A stretch of DNA of 64,000 bases from Xestospongia muta. Taxonomy: Eukaryota > Porifera > Demospongiae > Haplosclerida > Petrosiidae. Below the pieces are notes generated by a model. That model worked only from the letters and a program-made list of their open reading frames with translations, searched no databases and was not told the DNA's origin. Below are positions 1 through 14,401 of the stretch, piece by piece. Within the stretch, counting starts at the first letter, position 1; the number at the start of each line of letters is the position of its first letter. The stretch lies in the NCBI GenBank assembly GCA_963693285.1, contig OY848917.1, forward strand, positions 33,739,245 through 33,803,244. Reading direction: 5' to 3'. Both the position numbers and the translations under genes were made by a program.

Positions 1-654
1 ACAGTATAGTGTAATCAATGTCAACATTTTTTATTCAGAATGATTTCTGTTGTGTAGTGAATCATTACAATTAAGTACATAATCCCAGTTATTGTGTTCA
101 CATGACTATATGAAATATATCAAATAATTAAAACAACTAATAAGCTAAGTCTTCCTATTAATTTCTCAGATTATTCATTAATTAAATCTATCATTTGTTG
201 AAAACACTCTTGAACAGTATGTTTTTTTTTATTTATATCATGGATAGGTATAGTTTACTGTAAATATATGAATAATTAACGAGTATATTTACAATAACAT
301 ACACCTTATCCATGTTGTAATCATTGAAGCCATATATGAAACTTGCCCTGGAGCACAATTTTCTTGATCAAAGAAGAATTGCTTGGTAACAGGAAGTCGT
401 CATTTTTGCATTATTCAGAGGACTTATTATTGACTTAACTAGTACAAACTATATTTTTAAAAAGTGATTTTACATGATATATTAGAACTGAATACTATTA
501 TCTATATTATACTAAATCATGAGTCTATTCTTATAGCTATTAAGTTAAGAATAGAATAGTGTTTTCAAAATGTGATTGTACATGATATTTAAAAAAAACT
601 ACGTGCTGTTACCTAAATAATTCATGAGTCTTTTCTTACAGTTATTAATAGTTA
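1..654. other. Non-coding flank downstream of EF-hand copy 1
   Basis: No gene is seen. The stretch from about 340 onward (the 'gaagaattgcttggtaac' block, 'ttattcagag', 'tagaactgaatactattatc') recurs downstream of the other EF-hand copies near 12625, 16262, 19185 and 24520, so it is the 3' flank of the repeated EF-hand gene. Confidence 0.7.
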
Positions 655-1143
655 TTAAGCTGACAAAAAGAATTTGACAAAACTTTCATAATTCTCTTGA
701 TAATCAATGACCCCATCTCCATTGGTGTCAGCTTTATTGAAAATTTCATCCGTCGTTTCTTGCTTAATGTTCAATGATTGATAAAACTGCAAAAATTCTT
801 CATAAGATATAACCCCATCATTATTAATATCCATGATCTTAAAACCTGCGTCAGCTAATCCTTTCACACGTTCTTTGGCATCTGGTAGAGAAACAATTCT
901 TTTGGCTTGTTCTACAAACTCCTCTTCAGTAACTCCTTCTTCATCAATTAATGAGATAGCTTTAACTATTTTATAGTATTCCTTTTCCTTATCTGGACCT
1001 TCGTTTCTGTAGGCGGCCAGTTTTTTACCTACAATAGCTATGTCTGCATTATCAACAACACCATTTTTGTCTGCATCCAAATGGGAAAAACGCCGTTTCA
1101 TTTTCTTGATCCAAGTAGTACTGTCAGTAAACGAGGTATCCAT
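655..1143 (-). CDS. EF-hand calcium-binding protein, tandem copy 1
   Basis: An intronless 162-residue protein with an EF-hand arrangement like sarcoplasmic calcium-binding proteins, calexcitin and the aequorin/luciferin-binding group. Canonical 12-residue loops are visible at residues 23-34 (DADKNGVVDNAD, with Asp rather than Glu at the last position), 105-116 (DINNDGVISYEE) and 139-150 (DTNGDGVIDYQE). The second hand, around residues 62-80, has no usable loop. There is no signal peptide or membrane segment, so a soluble cytoplasmic calcium buffer or sensor is likely; the exact subfamily is not decided. The start is the ATG in 'ccaggATGG', a good initiation context kept in all four copies. 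The copies at 12897, 24695 and 29414 differ by only a handful of residues and sit at the head of each cassette of the array. Confidence 0.9.
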   Translation of the reverse strand: MDTSFTDSTTWIKKMKRRFSHLDADKNGVVDNADIAIVGKKLAAYRNEGPDKEKEYYKIVKAISLIDEEGVTEEEFVEQAKRIVSLPDAKERVKGLADAGFKIMDINNDGVISYEEFLQFYQSLNIKQETTDEIFNKADTNGDGVIDYQENYESFVKFFLSA

Positions 1144-1739
1144 CCTGGCTAGTGTATGTAGATCTTCAACACAACAAAGTAGATAAAAGAGAAGAGAATG
1201 ATGAAAGAGGATTTAACAGATGCTTTTATCAGCGCTACTATATTAAATAATTAAATTAAATATTATTAAATTAAATTCATAGACAATATGGATGGGGTGA
1301 TGGGTGTGTTCTAAATTGTACTAAATATTTTAATCTGATACGGAGCTGGATATCCGTATAAAAGTATAGGTCAGTAGTTGCAACATTATGAAGTCATATG
1401 TGTCTAAGACATGATTTACATAGCATATATTTAATATCTCATGTGAGTGTTGGTTATAAAGAATTCATTCACCTTCACACTGCTCTAGACATCTTGTTCA
1501 CATCTTTTAATGGTTTTAAATCTCCGTTTTTCATTACTTCAATTTTTTTGGATTGCTAGATACAATAGATTCAAGTTTATTGCCATTGGTAGAGGAACTA
1601 ACGCATTCCTAAGCATGTGTGTGTGTGTACAAACTAAGGTGAGTATTTGTTTCACAGTTTAGATTAGTTTTCTCCCATTAAGGCTCTCGGCAATAATAAT
1701 CTGCCCATATCTTTAATAGTTTAGTCATAGTAAATTCAA

Positions 1740-2130
1740 TATAAGTAAATTTTAGAACTCGGAAGTTGTCATTAATAAGCTTAGAACTGAGTTCACAAAA
1801 TTAAGACTGTAGGTTATATAATGAACAAGTTAGAAAAGTGAGTCATTAATTAAGAGATTGTATCCAAAATATACTTCAGACTTTTTAAAACACTATGTAA
1901 ATTTTAAGTATTATATGTAATGGACTCTAACCAAATGTATATATAAACATGATCATGGTATCCCTTCATTTATCCACTATAAAAGAAACTTTATACATTA
2001 TTTTAATATTGATGTGTGGTTAGTTATAGTAAGCAATGGTCATTGTGATTATCCAGTGTTACTGTAAAATGTGCAAATATTGTCAAAGATGTTACAGTAG
2101 TCATCAAAAAACTAAGCGAGAATAAATACT
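1740..2130 (+). pseudogene. UDP-glucuronosyltransferase-like 3' end remnant
   Basis: Broken remains of the last part of a family GT1 (UDPGT) gene. Frame-shifted words match the end of the better copies: a helix region like NEQVRKVSH.L, the 'PSFIHY..FIHYFNIDVWL' stretch that precedes the membrane anchor, then a Cys-rich tail and basic residues (HQKTKRE) ending about 2124. In intact UDPGTs this region is followed by a single transmembrane segment and a dilysine-type ER tail. Several stops and the absence of the rest of the gene mark it as a remnant. A similar orphan 3' piece occurs in the last cassette at 33230-33510. Confidence 0.55.
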
Positions 2131-2479
2131 TGTACTTGATTCATTTGTTTTATTGCTATTTGTTGCATGACATGTCAATGTTTATAATGTACATACACGT
2201 TCAAATGTATACATAATATAAAAATATACATTTGTTCATTCTTTTATATTAATAGTAAGTATAATACTTAATGAAAATTAAATGTCAAAAAGTTTTATTA
2301 TTGCACATCTTTCAGTGTTACTATTTTCAATGTAGCCTTGTCAGTAGTGCAACATAATCATCACATTTAGTCTGCCACTCCCTTATACTTCTAATCTTAA
2401 TGATGGTCCTTCTTAATATCAAACCACTACAAATGTATCAGGACACATCATTTCACTGTACTTGTATCTCTCATTGAAG

Positions 2480-2562
2480 ATGTTCCTCATCACCACTGGA
2501 CTTGTTCTAATTATTATATTCTATGGCGTTTTCTGTACATTTAGCAAACTAAGTATGAATAA
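2480..2562 (+). pseudogene. Orphan signal-peptide exon of the four-cysteine-repeat gene
   Basis: The sequence from ATG at 2480 reads MFLITTGLVLIIIFYGVFCT, a degenerate version of the signal-peptide exon of the secreted genes at 14402 and 17306. The donor site (ctaGTAAGT there) is disrupted and no following exons are present before the transferase remnant at 3019. A similar orphan exon lies near 33784, so each large cassette seems to have contained two rounds of transferase plus cysteine-repeat gene. Confidence 0.6.
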
Positions 2563-3018
2563 TTTATATGATATTATGTTCTCTGTTAACAGAGAAGATT
2601 ATGTGGTACATAAAAATTTGAATATAGCGCGTCTTTATTTCTCTAAATTAATATCAATCATTAAAAGATGTATGTTAATTCAAAAATTAATTGACTAAAT
2701 CATAAGAAAAAAATTGTAAAGTATTCATAAATATAGAGTACTAGCTGTATATGTCCAATATATTAGCTATTATACAGACAGTGTAAATTTATAATGATGA
2801 TGATCTGTCTTCTTGTAGTCTAATTATAGTAAAATTAATTAGTACACTTTAGAACTGAGAAATTGTTAGTAATGGAAGCTTAGCCATATAATGGTCTGAA
2901 TCCCAGAAGAAGGGCAGATATTTTGAAAAAAGAAAACTGACTTAAAAATTAAATTAGGTTGTCAAGACTGAAAACCTAATTTAACCTAATTTAATTAAAA
3001 AGCCAATTTCTCTTTTCA

Positions 3019-4165
3019 ATGTGTCTTCCTTTCTTCTATATTGTCTTATGTTCGTCTTTAAGTGAAGCATCCCTCAATCTAAATAGAACTCCAAATATAC
3101 TTTTTCAATGTGATGAAAGCAAGCACTCCGTGTCTATCAATTTTAATTCTTCACTCCTTATATCCATACAGGCCAGTTCTCTACTATGGTTGCATTGGTA
3201 TAACTTGTAAGCAGATGTCATCAAGTGACTACATTGGGACCAAGTATTGAAGGATATGAAATCTTCCCAAGTTGGCTAAATCACATAGAATGAAAGTTAC
3301 ATCAGTAGACTTCATACCTTACTGGTTATATGAACAAGTAGTTGAAACTGGTAAAACATGAAGGCAGTGGTGATTTAACAACTATCATATACAATATAAC
3401 ACAAACATTGTTCAATGCAAGTGAAGACAATGAAACATATCTTTTGAAAATAAAGAAAGATTGATAGTCGAATAGCAACGATTATGACTATATAATAACT
3501 GATATAGCTACTGTTAATGTTGGATATTACATGCAAAGTGGTTACAATAATGGTAACACATGCTTGTTATGCTGGTATACCACTTCAACCTCAATGCTAA
3601 TACTGTGGCCTTATCTAATAAACATGTCAATTTTTGATCAATTTTTGATCACTGGAGTATAATATTGATGTGTGGGTGGTGATAGTAAGTTGCATCATCG
3701 TGATCATCTAGTGTTGCTGTAAAATATTGCTGTTGTGATCATCAAAAGATTAAGCAAGATTAATTACTTGCACTTCATTCATTTGCATTGCATTTTATTA
3801 CTGCATTTTGTTATTATGGTTCATTTCAAGTAAAGTGACTACATATGATATTGTGGACTCAGTTCACAAAATTAGGACAGGTGGCTACAATGAACAGGTT
3901 AGAAAAGTAAGTTGTTTATTAAGAGCTGGTTGAGGAGCTAAGAAAAGGCGCGAATCTGGTAGAACTATATGTAGGACATGATCTTGGTATTCCTTCATTT
4001 ATTCACTATAAATGGAGCTTTATACAATATTATAATATTGATGTGTGGTTAGTTATAGTAAGCAGTGTCATCATTATCATCTGGTGTTGCCATAAAATGT
4101 GCAAATCTTGTCAAAGTTACTGCAGCAGTCATCAAAAGACTAAGCAAGATAAAATACGTGTACTT
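3019..4165 (+). pseudogene. UDP-glucuronosyltransferase-like pseudogene, unit 1
   Basis: Homologous to the better copy at 34297-35215. The 5' part reads open for about 60 residues (from 3019), then continues frame-shifted through words such as KLAKSHRMKVTSVDFIPYWLYEQVV and GSGDLTTIIYNITQTLF to about 3530. A 3' part (3840-4165) matches the C-terminal region: the NKIRTGGYNEQVRK helix, the IPSFIHYKW.FIQYYNIDVWL juxtamembrane stretch and a tail ending with a basic KTKQDK-like motif. The sugar-nucleotide-binding middle of the gene is missing. Known family role: transfer of glucuronic acid or another sugar to small lipophilic substrates in the ER. This copy cannot encode an enzyme. Confidence 0.65.
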
Positions 4166-4619
4166 AATTTATTTACATTATTGTTATTTTCAACATTTAA
4201 ATTAGATTGAGTTGCTTTTAACTAAAACAAACAATATACAATTGTCACAGAACAATTAAAAGCATTACACAATTATCGAATACATCCATAAGTAGTATAT
4301 GTACTTACAGTATATACAGTATTAAAAGTACATCTTTATAATGCACATAATATGTTTATGGGTATGCATACATATGTAAAAATACATTTTTCATTCTTTA
4401 CCAATAATAGTGTGTATATTGTTTAAATGAAGACTAAATGTCAGTTTTATTAATGCCCATCTTCCAGTACACAATGAAGTACTGTGTGTACTGTAATGTG
4501 ATAATCATAGTTAGTCTGCCACACCCCCTTATTTCTAGTTTTAGCAATAGCCTCGTTATAATCAAACTACTACAAACATATCAGGGCTCATCAGTTCACT
4601 GTACTTGCAACTACAAAGC

Positions 4620-6109
4620 ATGTTCCTCTTCATCACAGTACTTGTTCTAATTACTACTTCCTATGGAGTTTTCTCTACATCTAGTAAGTATGAATGAATT
4701 ATATAGCATTAGTTCACTGTATATGTCAAGAGGCTATGACACAATGAAATGACTTTCAGGTCAAAATTGCTTCCATAACTTGATGTGTCCTTACATTGTC
4801 TATTGTAGTCAAGAACCATAAAACTTTCAGTAAGTATTCATTGTAAATCAATACTCCCAAGATAAATAATTCATATAATATATATATTATTACTTTCCAA
4901 AGTGAAAGATCTTAATTTGTTAATGCTTTACGGCATCTTCATATGTTGTAGTTTGTACAAGCTATTATTTCTTCTGCATCGAAAATGTACATTATAACTG
5001 TTTGGAATTATTGCACTGTGTCTATATAATAAGATTTGTACTATAAAACTGTTGCCTTTTGTTGTGATAATATTCATTTATAAAACCAAAAGTACCTGGC
5101 ATGTTAACACCTGAAGATATTTTTGGCTGTACGGTTTGTACCTAACACTCTGATTGTGTCTAGAAGTCATACATATTATGTTGCAGTCAAGGTAATCACT
5201 TAACATAAGTTCATTGTGACTATCTCACTGACTGTATTGTAACAGTTATCCTACTACGTGTAGTAAGTACAGATCAAGACTATGTTATCACGTAAAATAT
5301 ATTTGTTACTATAGATATTGTAAGATTTTAAATCTCTTCAAGTAATTCACAGATATTAATTGAACTGACCAAGCTAAGAGATCAGTACAGAGTATTCTTT
5401 CTATTCTACAATATGTCCATATATTTGGTACTGTAGTCAACATAGTGTAGAGTGTACTAAGTTATATCTATGTATTGTTATAATGTACCACATTGATAAT
5501 CATACTTATAGAAACTAAAGCAGCATTGTCTGTGAATAGTATTGGTAAGTTCTCTAGTAATAATATATGTATGAGGTTTGATGCATGTGGTGAAAGATCA
5601 TTTAAATAACAAATGGGACGAGGTGGCTCCTATCTAAGTATCTGTAAATTAAAACATCCTATAAAGTACTCTTAAATTAATATTTTTAACTTTTTTCAAA
5701 GATGTTAGTAAGGGCTCTTTAAACCATCATACATGTCACCATTGATAAACTATTCTTTCTATTATATGCGTGTGTCTGTTAATATGTCCTATTGTCATTA
5801 TACCAGTTACTATCTTCTGTAGAGAACATAATAATATATGTAGTAAGTAGACTATGTACTGATATACTCACAATATATTGCTATTATAGATGTTCAATCT
5901 CTTCCTCCAATGATCTCTATACCAAGTACTATTGATAAAATAAAACCAATAGATTCTAGTATAGTAACTATTGAAGAGGCTAGTACAGTGACATATATCT
6001 CACCACTAACTATGGAAGAAATAAATCAATGTAAGATAACAATTTCAAGTATTATAATAACTCTAATTTATTCTAGTCATGGAGAGAATACAGGATATCA
6101 ATGAATATT
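4620..6109 (+). pseudogene. Four-cysteine-repeat secreted gene, broken copy A
   Basis: Collinear with the intact genes at 14402 and 17306: signal-peptide exon at 4620, cysteine-repeat exons and the long acidic C-terminal exon (5891-6037), ending near 6109. It is broken in several ways. The second exon has CCATAA where the intact copies have a Glu/Asn run, the third repeat has lost a Cys (TCT for TGT near 5393), and the splice donor after that repeat is CTAAGT instead of GTAAGT (near 5459). The microexon and the repeat beginning CDYLTDC are still recognisable. It belongs to the first, oldest-looking cassette. Confidence 0.75.
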
Positions 6110-6348
6110 AATACATTAGGAGTAATTTACTATTAGATTTGAACTAAATAAATGTAACAGATACAACTTGACAATTATATTATGTTCATTAAAAATTGTC
6201 AGTAATAACTGTTGAACTGAAAACATATTAGTCAAATGATAATAATCCTACAAAATTAATAACTTCTTATGAATATTCACATTATTCCTTAACTTACTTT
6301 GCTATATGGGAGTGGTTCAAATTTTATTAAATTCTTGGGTCACAGGTC

Positions 6349-6656
6349 ATGGCTACTGTAAGAGAAACGAAAGCGATGGCAGTAAATTCTCCTGATCTAC
6401 AACACCTCGTTGATCTACTGGTAGTAGTTAGTGCTAAAAGAAAAAATATTGTAGAACCTGATAAGGAGAGCCACGTGCACGTGTCTCATTTACTTGTAAT
6501 AAATGGTTTTAATAAATCCATTTGTTAGTCCTTTTAGAGGTAAATGATAATTGTCTTATTTAAGATCTAGTCGTATTTATTATACAGAACACAAAATAAA
6601 GCTTTGTCATATACCAGATATCACTAATACAACATTACTTCAAATTGGAATAAGGT
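6349..6656 (+). pseudogene. SAMHD1 exons 1-2 remnant, unit 1
   Basis: Matches exons 1 and 2 of the complete SAMHD1 at 37201. From ATG 6349 it reads MATVRETKAMAVNSPDLQHL and continues to a stop after ...GFNKSIC because of a small deletion just before the old donor (AGAGgtaaat near 6541). Exon 2 (about 6587-6655, EHKIKLCHIPDITNTTLLQI) still has its donor. These exons encode the basic nuclear-localisation-like start and the SAM domain of the intact gene. Confidence 0.75.
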
Positions 6657-6659
6657 ATG

Positions 6660-7699
6660 TATATAATATTTAAAATTATGGATATATATTACCTTGAAGC
6701 ATTAGCATTAGCTAACAACAGTATATTAGCAGTATAATAAACCTTTATGGTTCTGTGGCTGACTGATACCCACATGATTACTATACTTTGCAACACCTTC
6801 TCATAATAATTGTACATATAGAAGCACATACAAAAATCACCAACACAACAGTGGAGATAACATTGGAAAAGTTGAATGTTGTCATTTAGTAATAATAACA
6901 CTGTCTTATTGTTCACTGTTTGTGATAAATGGCTGACTGTTTCATAATACAAGAAGTCCTTTTGAATTTGGATTCTCTTTGGTATCTATGTGGTTATTGA
7001 AACCAGTCATAGGTTAGTATATTATTGTTATGACAACTGAAATCTATAGATTGACATAACTAATTTAGAACTAAAATAACTGAAAATCATTTAAAATTAC
7101 ATTAAAATAAGTTAAAAAACTGTCGTAACAAAACACTGATAAACAACTATGATATTATTACACAAAAAAGAGGCAATCTATCTGACAAATAAGGAAGCCT
7201 ATGCCCACAAAGTTTAGATTACCAGAAATAAACTTAGACAATACATACATATTATGAGGATATTGCAACAAAGAGAATGATGAGTTAGTTTCAAAAGTAA
7301 CATGGATTGCTTACAATATTCGGATATATCTTGATGTTTACAAAGACAAGGTCAACAAATAAAATATAATGACTATACATTTATACTTTATATCAATATT
7401 AATACTTACTGATTGTTGCCCTTAAATATATGTTAGCACCATCACTCCAAATACTTAATAAATGTCCATATAGACCTGTATTTGTATAAATGTTAACGCA
7501 CTGTCTCTTAAGGCTAGTTCTTGAAGCACGATACTGGTACCACACGAAAATGATATGTCAAGATAGTTACATGTCTATATATGTGGTCCTATCATATGTG
7601 CCCTGCAGTCATATTCAGCCACTGGAATGTAATATGTCACGCACCATTTATTGTCTATTTTACTAGTGTCATTGATGGTGGTGTTTTATTATAATTGAT

Positions 7700-7700
<1 letters not shown>
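6660..7700. other. Intergenic or intronic stretch without recognised gene
   Basis: Corresponds in position to the intron between exons 2 and 3 of the SAMHD1 fragment set, but is longer than the 219-base intron of the intact gene. I see no coding signal here. A minus-strand 87-codon frame (6689-6952) has no family features and I do not regard it as a gene. Confidence 0.5.
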
Positions 7701-9649
<1,949 letters not shown>

Positions 9650-10459
9650 CATCTCTCCTTTTAAACAATAACATGTTACTTAGATGAACAACCTTTTTTG
9701 ATGGTTTCCTGAATTTTTGAATTAGTACAATTATTGTTTGTCAGTGTACTGCATTCTTTTTGGTTAACATAACTATAATCAGCCATTTTGGTCTACATAG
9801 TGAGACAAAAATTTACAACAACAGAACAATTCAATTATTTGTCCTAGGACATGGGAACACATCATATGGTGTGGCAGTAAATTTTTAGGACAGTGCTTCT
9901 GTAAATGTTGTTACAGCAATTGTAGGAAGACTTAGGAATGATTTAGTAGTCTTTATGTAGACATTATTATATGAACATAGTAATAGTCTGGTTGTAATTA
10001 AAAAAATATTTTAATTAATTATTTTAGTTTATCTATATATAAAAGATAATCAAATCCATAGTACCAGCTCACTTTAAAAGTGAATCAGTTGATTTAACCA
10101 GTCTGTGGTCATATACAGATTGAATATAATATAAGATGAAATGGTGATAATAGTAAACATACTATTCTTAAAATAGTTATAGACAGTCATGTTATGTCTA
10201 GGTAACTAATTAGACAAAAGAATTTCAACTGATACTAAACCTGTGCATGAGGGCTGTTACTATGGAATTTATCATTATTTCATACCATATATTCGTGATC
10301 TGAGAAGTAAAAGGAACCATTAATTCCATAGTAATTAGTAACTAAGATATTATACAGCTGTTGGAATGTAATATGTTCTATATTTGATACAGCCTTCATT
10401 ATCTGTTACTTATGTCATTGATGGTAGTGTTTTTATATAGAATTTAATAATATTATAGT

Positions 10460-12412
10460 GAAGTGTGTAGTCAGTTTGATGTAATGAAATGGTGTCAGTC
10501 TTATCAGTACTTACCTACACATATAGAAAAGGTAAGGTAATAAATGGACGAGTAAACAGATAGAAGAAAGGTGTCATGCCATTTTATTTAATCTCATTTA
10601 ATCTCACAAAATGTAATGTTGTTCCATTTCATCTAAAAATGTAAAACACTAACATAATTGAATGTAGGCCAATGAAGGTATATTGTATAACTAACTGTGC
10701 ATAAGTTTTTGATCTGAACTTTTTATAATAGACTTTGTTATGTTTATAATCAAGAGGACTCTAGCTCTAATAGCAATGGTGAAGGATGACATAGCAAAAA
10801 AAAAAGCTCATCCTAATATTTTTAAAACAGTCACACTTCTTAAATATGAACAAGCAACAACAGAAGTCAGTTTAATTTATTTAGCTATAGGTTCCAAAGG
10901 AGGAATATGTGAGAGAATATTGAGAATAGACTTTCACTATAAAAGAAAAGTATGAAGCAGGGAATTATACATTATCTGTACTTCTTAGGACATACAACCT
11001 TTGGCTTTCATTGTAATTAATTAATTTTAATTAATTAATTTAGTATTAATTTTAAAACTGCAATAAAATCTGGGTCATTTCAATTTTAGACAAAATAGGG
11101 CAATACTATATTATGTTGGACAAAATTGTATTAGACAAAATGGCTACAAACCAATGGAACACAGGAGGATGTGGTCATGTTTTGGTCATTAGGTCATTAA
11201 TGAACCAAATCATGATCATACTGAATGCCATCCACTTTTAGTAAGGATTATTGATGCAATGTCAATTTCAAAGACTTTGTTATCAAACATTATACTATAT
11301 ATTAAGGATCTTATATCACATCAAACCATATCATGTGGAGGGAATTATGTGTTTCTACGAGTTTCTCATAAAAGATTTGAGCACAACTTATAAGTACATG
11401 TGATATAGCCACTGGACTGTAATATATCCTAGATTTGACACATCATTTATTGTCTGTTAATAGTGTTATTGATGGTAGTGTTTGTCATAATAGAATTTCT
11501 TAATATTATAGTGAACTAGGTAGTCAGTTTCATGTCATGAAGTGGTCCCAGTCTTATCAGTGTTTGCCTACAGGCAAAGAAAAGGTGAGGTAATAGATGG
11601 ATAAATAGATGAATACTTGGATAGATGGAAGGACAGCAAATCGAATAAATGAGGTCAGCTTATATACAAATGATAGCTTGATGGATGAATAAATGAACAA
11701 ATTAATCATTTTTGGATCATTAGGTTTTGATATTCCGTCAGATTGACGTACACCCATTTTTCATATCTATTATTGATACATGTCAATTTGAAAGACTTCA
11801 TTACTTCAAACAATTAGGTATATACTGTATATAAAGGATACTATAAAACACTCTCCATTTCAGGTAAAGATTATTATATGTTTCCGGCAGCCCCTAATAA
11901 AAATTTGAACACAGCCTGTTGTAAGTACATGTAATACAGCATATAAGGACATATTCCATATACACTGGTATATGGAATATGTCCTTTCAGGTTGTCTTAT
12001 TTAGTTGGTTAATTTATTGAGAGTTTATACAATATGTCAAGTACAAGTTACAATGTAAAAACTAATATGTTATTTTAACAACTAGTTTCTACTTTTCATG
12101 AGTGGATTACTATGGAATCTAGAATTTATATAATTATTCACTGTATAATTTGTTGATATGTAAATGTACAACATACCAATTAATTATATAATGACTAATT
12201 CACAAGAATTCTATATGCCATAGTAATCCATCCATGTAATCTACAAATTAGTTGTTAAATGACGTATTAGTCTTTACTATGTACATCACTGCCAATGATG
12301 TGTTATGTACAATGATAGCTGGACTATGCCTAGATTAGATCATGACTCATTCTCTCATGTGTTTAATAGACAATTATGCCAGTTTGTTAATAAAGATAGA
12401 AATTGGTAGGTA
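10460..12412 (+). pseudogene. SAMHD1 exon fragments, unit 1b (exons 3,4,5 repeated, then 6)
   Basis: A second decayed set: exon 3 (10467-10532), exon 4 (about 11189-11285), exon 5 (11335-11385, [18 protein letters not shown]), then again exon 3 (11514-11586), exon 4 (about 11720-11815), exon 5 (11862-11925), and exon 6 (about 11985-12050 and 12291-12412). The later exon 6 is split by a MITE. The HD-domain His in FEH is visible in the first exon 5 only. Multiple stops and frame changes occur throughout. The set ends at a TC microsatellite as the unit 1 set does. Confidence 0.7.
12051..12290. mobile_element. MITE with about 70-base inverted ends, inside SAMHD1 pseudo-exon 6
   Basis: Ends are inverted and related: left ATGTAAAAACTAATATG, right (reverse complement) CATAGTAAAGACTAATACG, continuing into a shared TTTAACAACTA stretch and GGATTACTATGG. 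The flanking exon fragment reads agtTACA|...|TACAtcac, while uninterrupted copies read agttacatcac, giving a likely TACA target duplication. No coding capacity. A related element lies at 47469-47692 in inverse orientation, and another copy of that was the target of the large transposon at 48573. Confidence 0.75.
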
Positions 12413-12435
12413 AACCTTCATATTCTTGAACTAAA

Positions 12436-12602
<167 letters not shown>

Positions 12603-12896
12603 CTCTCACGATTTTTTTGGTGAAATGAAGAATTGCTTGGTAACATGAAGACGTCATTTTTGCATTATTCAGAGACTTATTATTGAAACTATTACAAAGT
12701 ATATTTTTTAAAAAAATAATTTTAGATGATATATTAAAACTGAATACTATTATCTATATTATACTTAGTCATGTGTCTATTCTTATATTTATAAGTTGAG
12801 AAATGGAAGTGTTTTTAAAATGTGATTGTAAATATATTAGAATACTGGTCTTATCTAAATAAATCATGAGTCTCTACTTACAGTTATTAATAGTTA

Positions 12897-13385
12897 TTAA
12901 GCTGACAAAAAGAATTTGACAAAACTTTTATAATTCTCTTGATAATCGATGACCCCATCTCCATTGGTGTCAGCTTTATTGAAAATCTCATCCATCGTTT
13001 CTTGCTTAATATTCAATGATTGATAAAACTGCAAAAACTCTTCATAAGATATAACTCCATCATTATTAATATCCATGACTTTAAAACTTGCATCAGCTAA
13101 TCCTTTCACACGTTCTTTGGCATCTGGTAGAGAAACAATTCTTTTGGCTTGTTCTACAAACTCCTCTTCAGTAACTCCTTCTTCATCAATTAATGAGATA
13201 GCTTTAACTATTTTATAGTATTCCTTTTCCTTATCTGAACCTTCGTTTCTGTAGGCGGCCAGTTTTTTACCTACAATAGCTATGTCTGCATTATCAACAA
13301 CACCATTTTTGTCTGCATCCAAATGGGAAAAACGCCATTTCATTTTCTTGATCCAAGTAGCACTGTCAGTAAACGAGTTATCCAT
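12897..13385 (-). CDS. EF-hand calcium-binding protein, tandem copy 2
   Basis: Intronless, 162 residues, differing from copy 1 at a few positions (for example N3, W17, S50, S100, V103, M131, K152). All three canonical loops (residues 23-34, 105-116, 139-150) keep their calcium ligands. Start and upstream sequence 'ccaggATGG' are the same. A truncated duplicate of its 3' end lies at 16538-16640. Role as for copy 1: soluble calcium binding, subfamily near sarcoplasmic calcium-binding proteins. Confidence 0.9.
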   Translation of the reverse strand: MDNSFTDSATWIKKMKWRFSHLDADKNGVVDNADIAIVGKKLAAYRNEGSDKEKEYYKIVKAISLIDEEGVTEEEFVEQAKRIVSLPDAKERVKGLADASFKVMDINNDGVISYEEFLQFYQSLNIKQETMDEIFNKADTNGDGVIDYQENYKSFVKFFLSA

Positions 13386-13599
13386 CCTGGCTAGTGTATG
13401 TAGATCCTCAACACAACAAAGTAGATAAAAGAGAAGAAAAATGATAGAAGAGGATTTAACAGATTCTTTTATCAGCGCTACTATATTAAAAAATTAATAT
13501 TATTAAATTAAATTAAATTCATAGACAATATGAGCTGGATATCAGTATACAAGTATAGGTCAGTAGTTGCAACGTTATGAAGTCATATGTTTCTAAGAC

Positions 13600-13930
13600 A
13601 TGATTTACATAGCAGTTTGATGTTGTCTGCAGACTGGAATCTCAAAGTTTAGAAACATGGCTCATCCCAAGTAAACTGCATGCATGACTACCTATGATAT
13701 TGTTGACATAGCTCACAATATTAAGACAGATGGCTACAATGAACATGTCAGAAATGTGATTTGTTTCTTAAGAGCTGGTTCATTTATCTACTATTAAAAA
13801 TGGAACTTCATACAGTATTATAATATTGATGTGTGGGTGGTGATACTAAGTTGTGTGATTATGATCATCTAGTGTTGTTGTAAACATTGCTGTTGTGATC
13901 ATCAAAAGATTAAGCAAGATTAAATACTTG
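13600..13930 (+). pseudogene. UDP-glucuronosyltransferase-like 3' remnant, unit 2
   Basis: Begins with words of the UDPGT C-terminal half (FDVVCRLESQSLETWLIPSKL), then the helix and juxtamembrane stretch FIQYYNIDVWVV and a Cys-rich tail with a basic end (HQKIKQD). Everything upstream of this in the gene is absent, so only the last 150 or so codons are represented. It lies directly upstream of the intact cysteine-repeat gene at 14402, the same order as in the other cassettes. Confidence 0.65.
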
Positions 13931-14401
13931 TACTTCATTCATTTGTATTACACTTATTACTGTTACATTTAAAATTGTTTTTAACTATAATGAACAATAT
14001 GAACTCATCACAAAACTATTAAAAGTATTACACATTACATACATCCATAAGTAGTGTCTGTATACTTACAATATATACAGTATTACATGTCCATGTTTAT
14101 AATATATGTGCTTATTACATTAACTTATTAGATATGTATATATATAATTATGTATAAAAGATGGATTTTTTCATTCTTTACTAATAATAGTAAGTATATT
14201 GTTTTCATTAAAATTGAATGTCACCAAAGTTTTATTATTGCACATCTTTCATTACTATTGAGTTTCGATGTAGTCTTGTCAGTAGTATAACATATCATCA
14301 CGTTTAGTCTGCCACACCCCCTTACTTGGCCCTTGTTATAATCAATCGTCAGGGCTCCTCAGTTCACTGTACTTGCAACTACAAACTATCTCTCATTGAA
14401 A

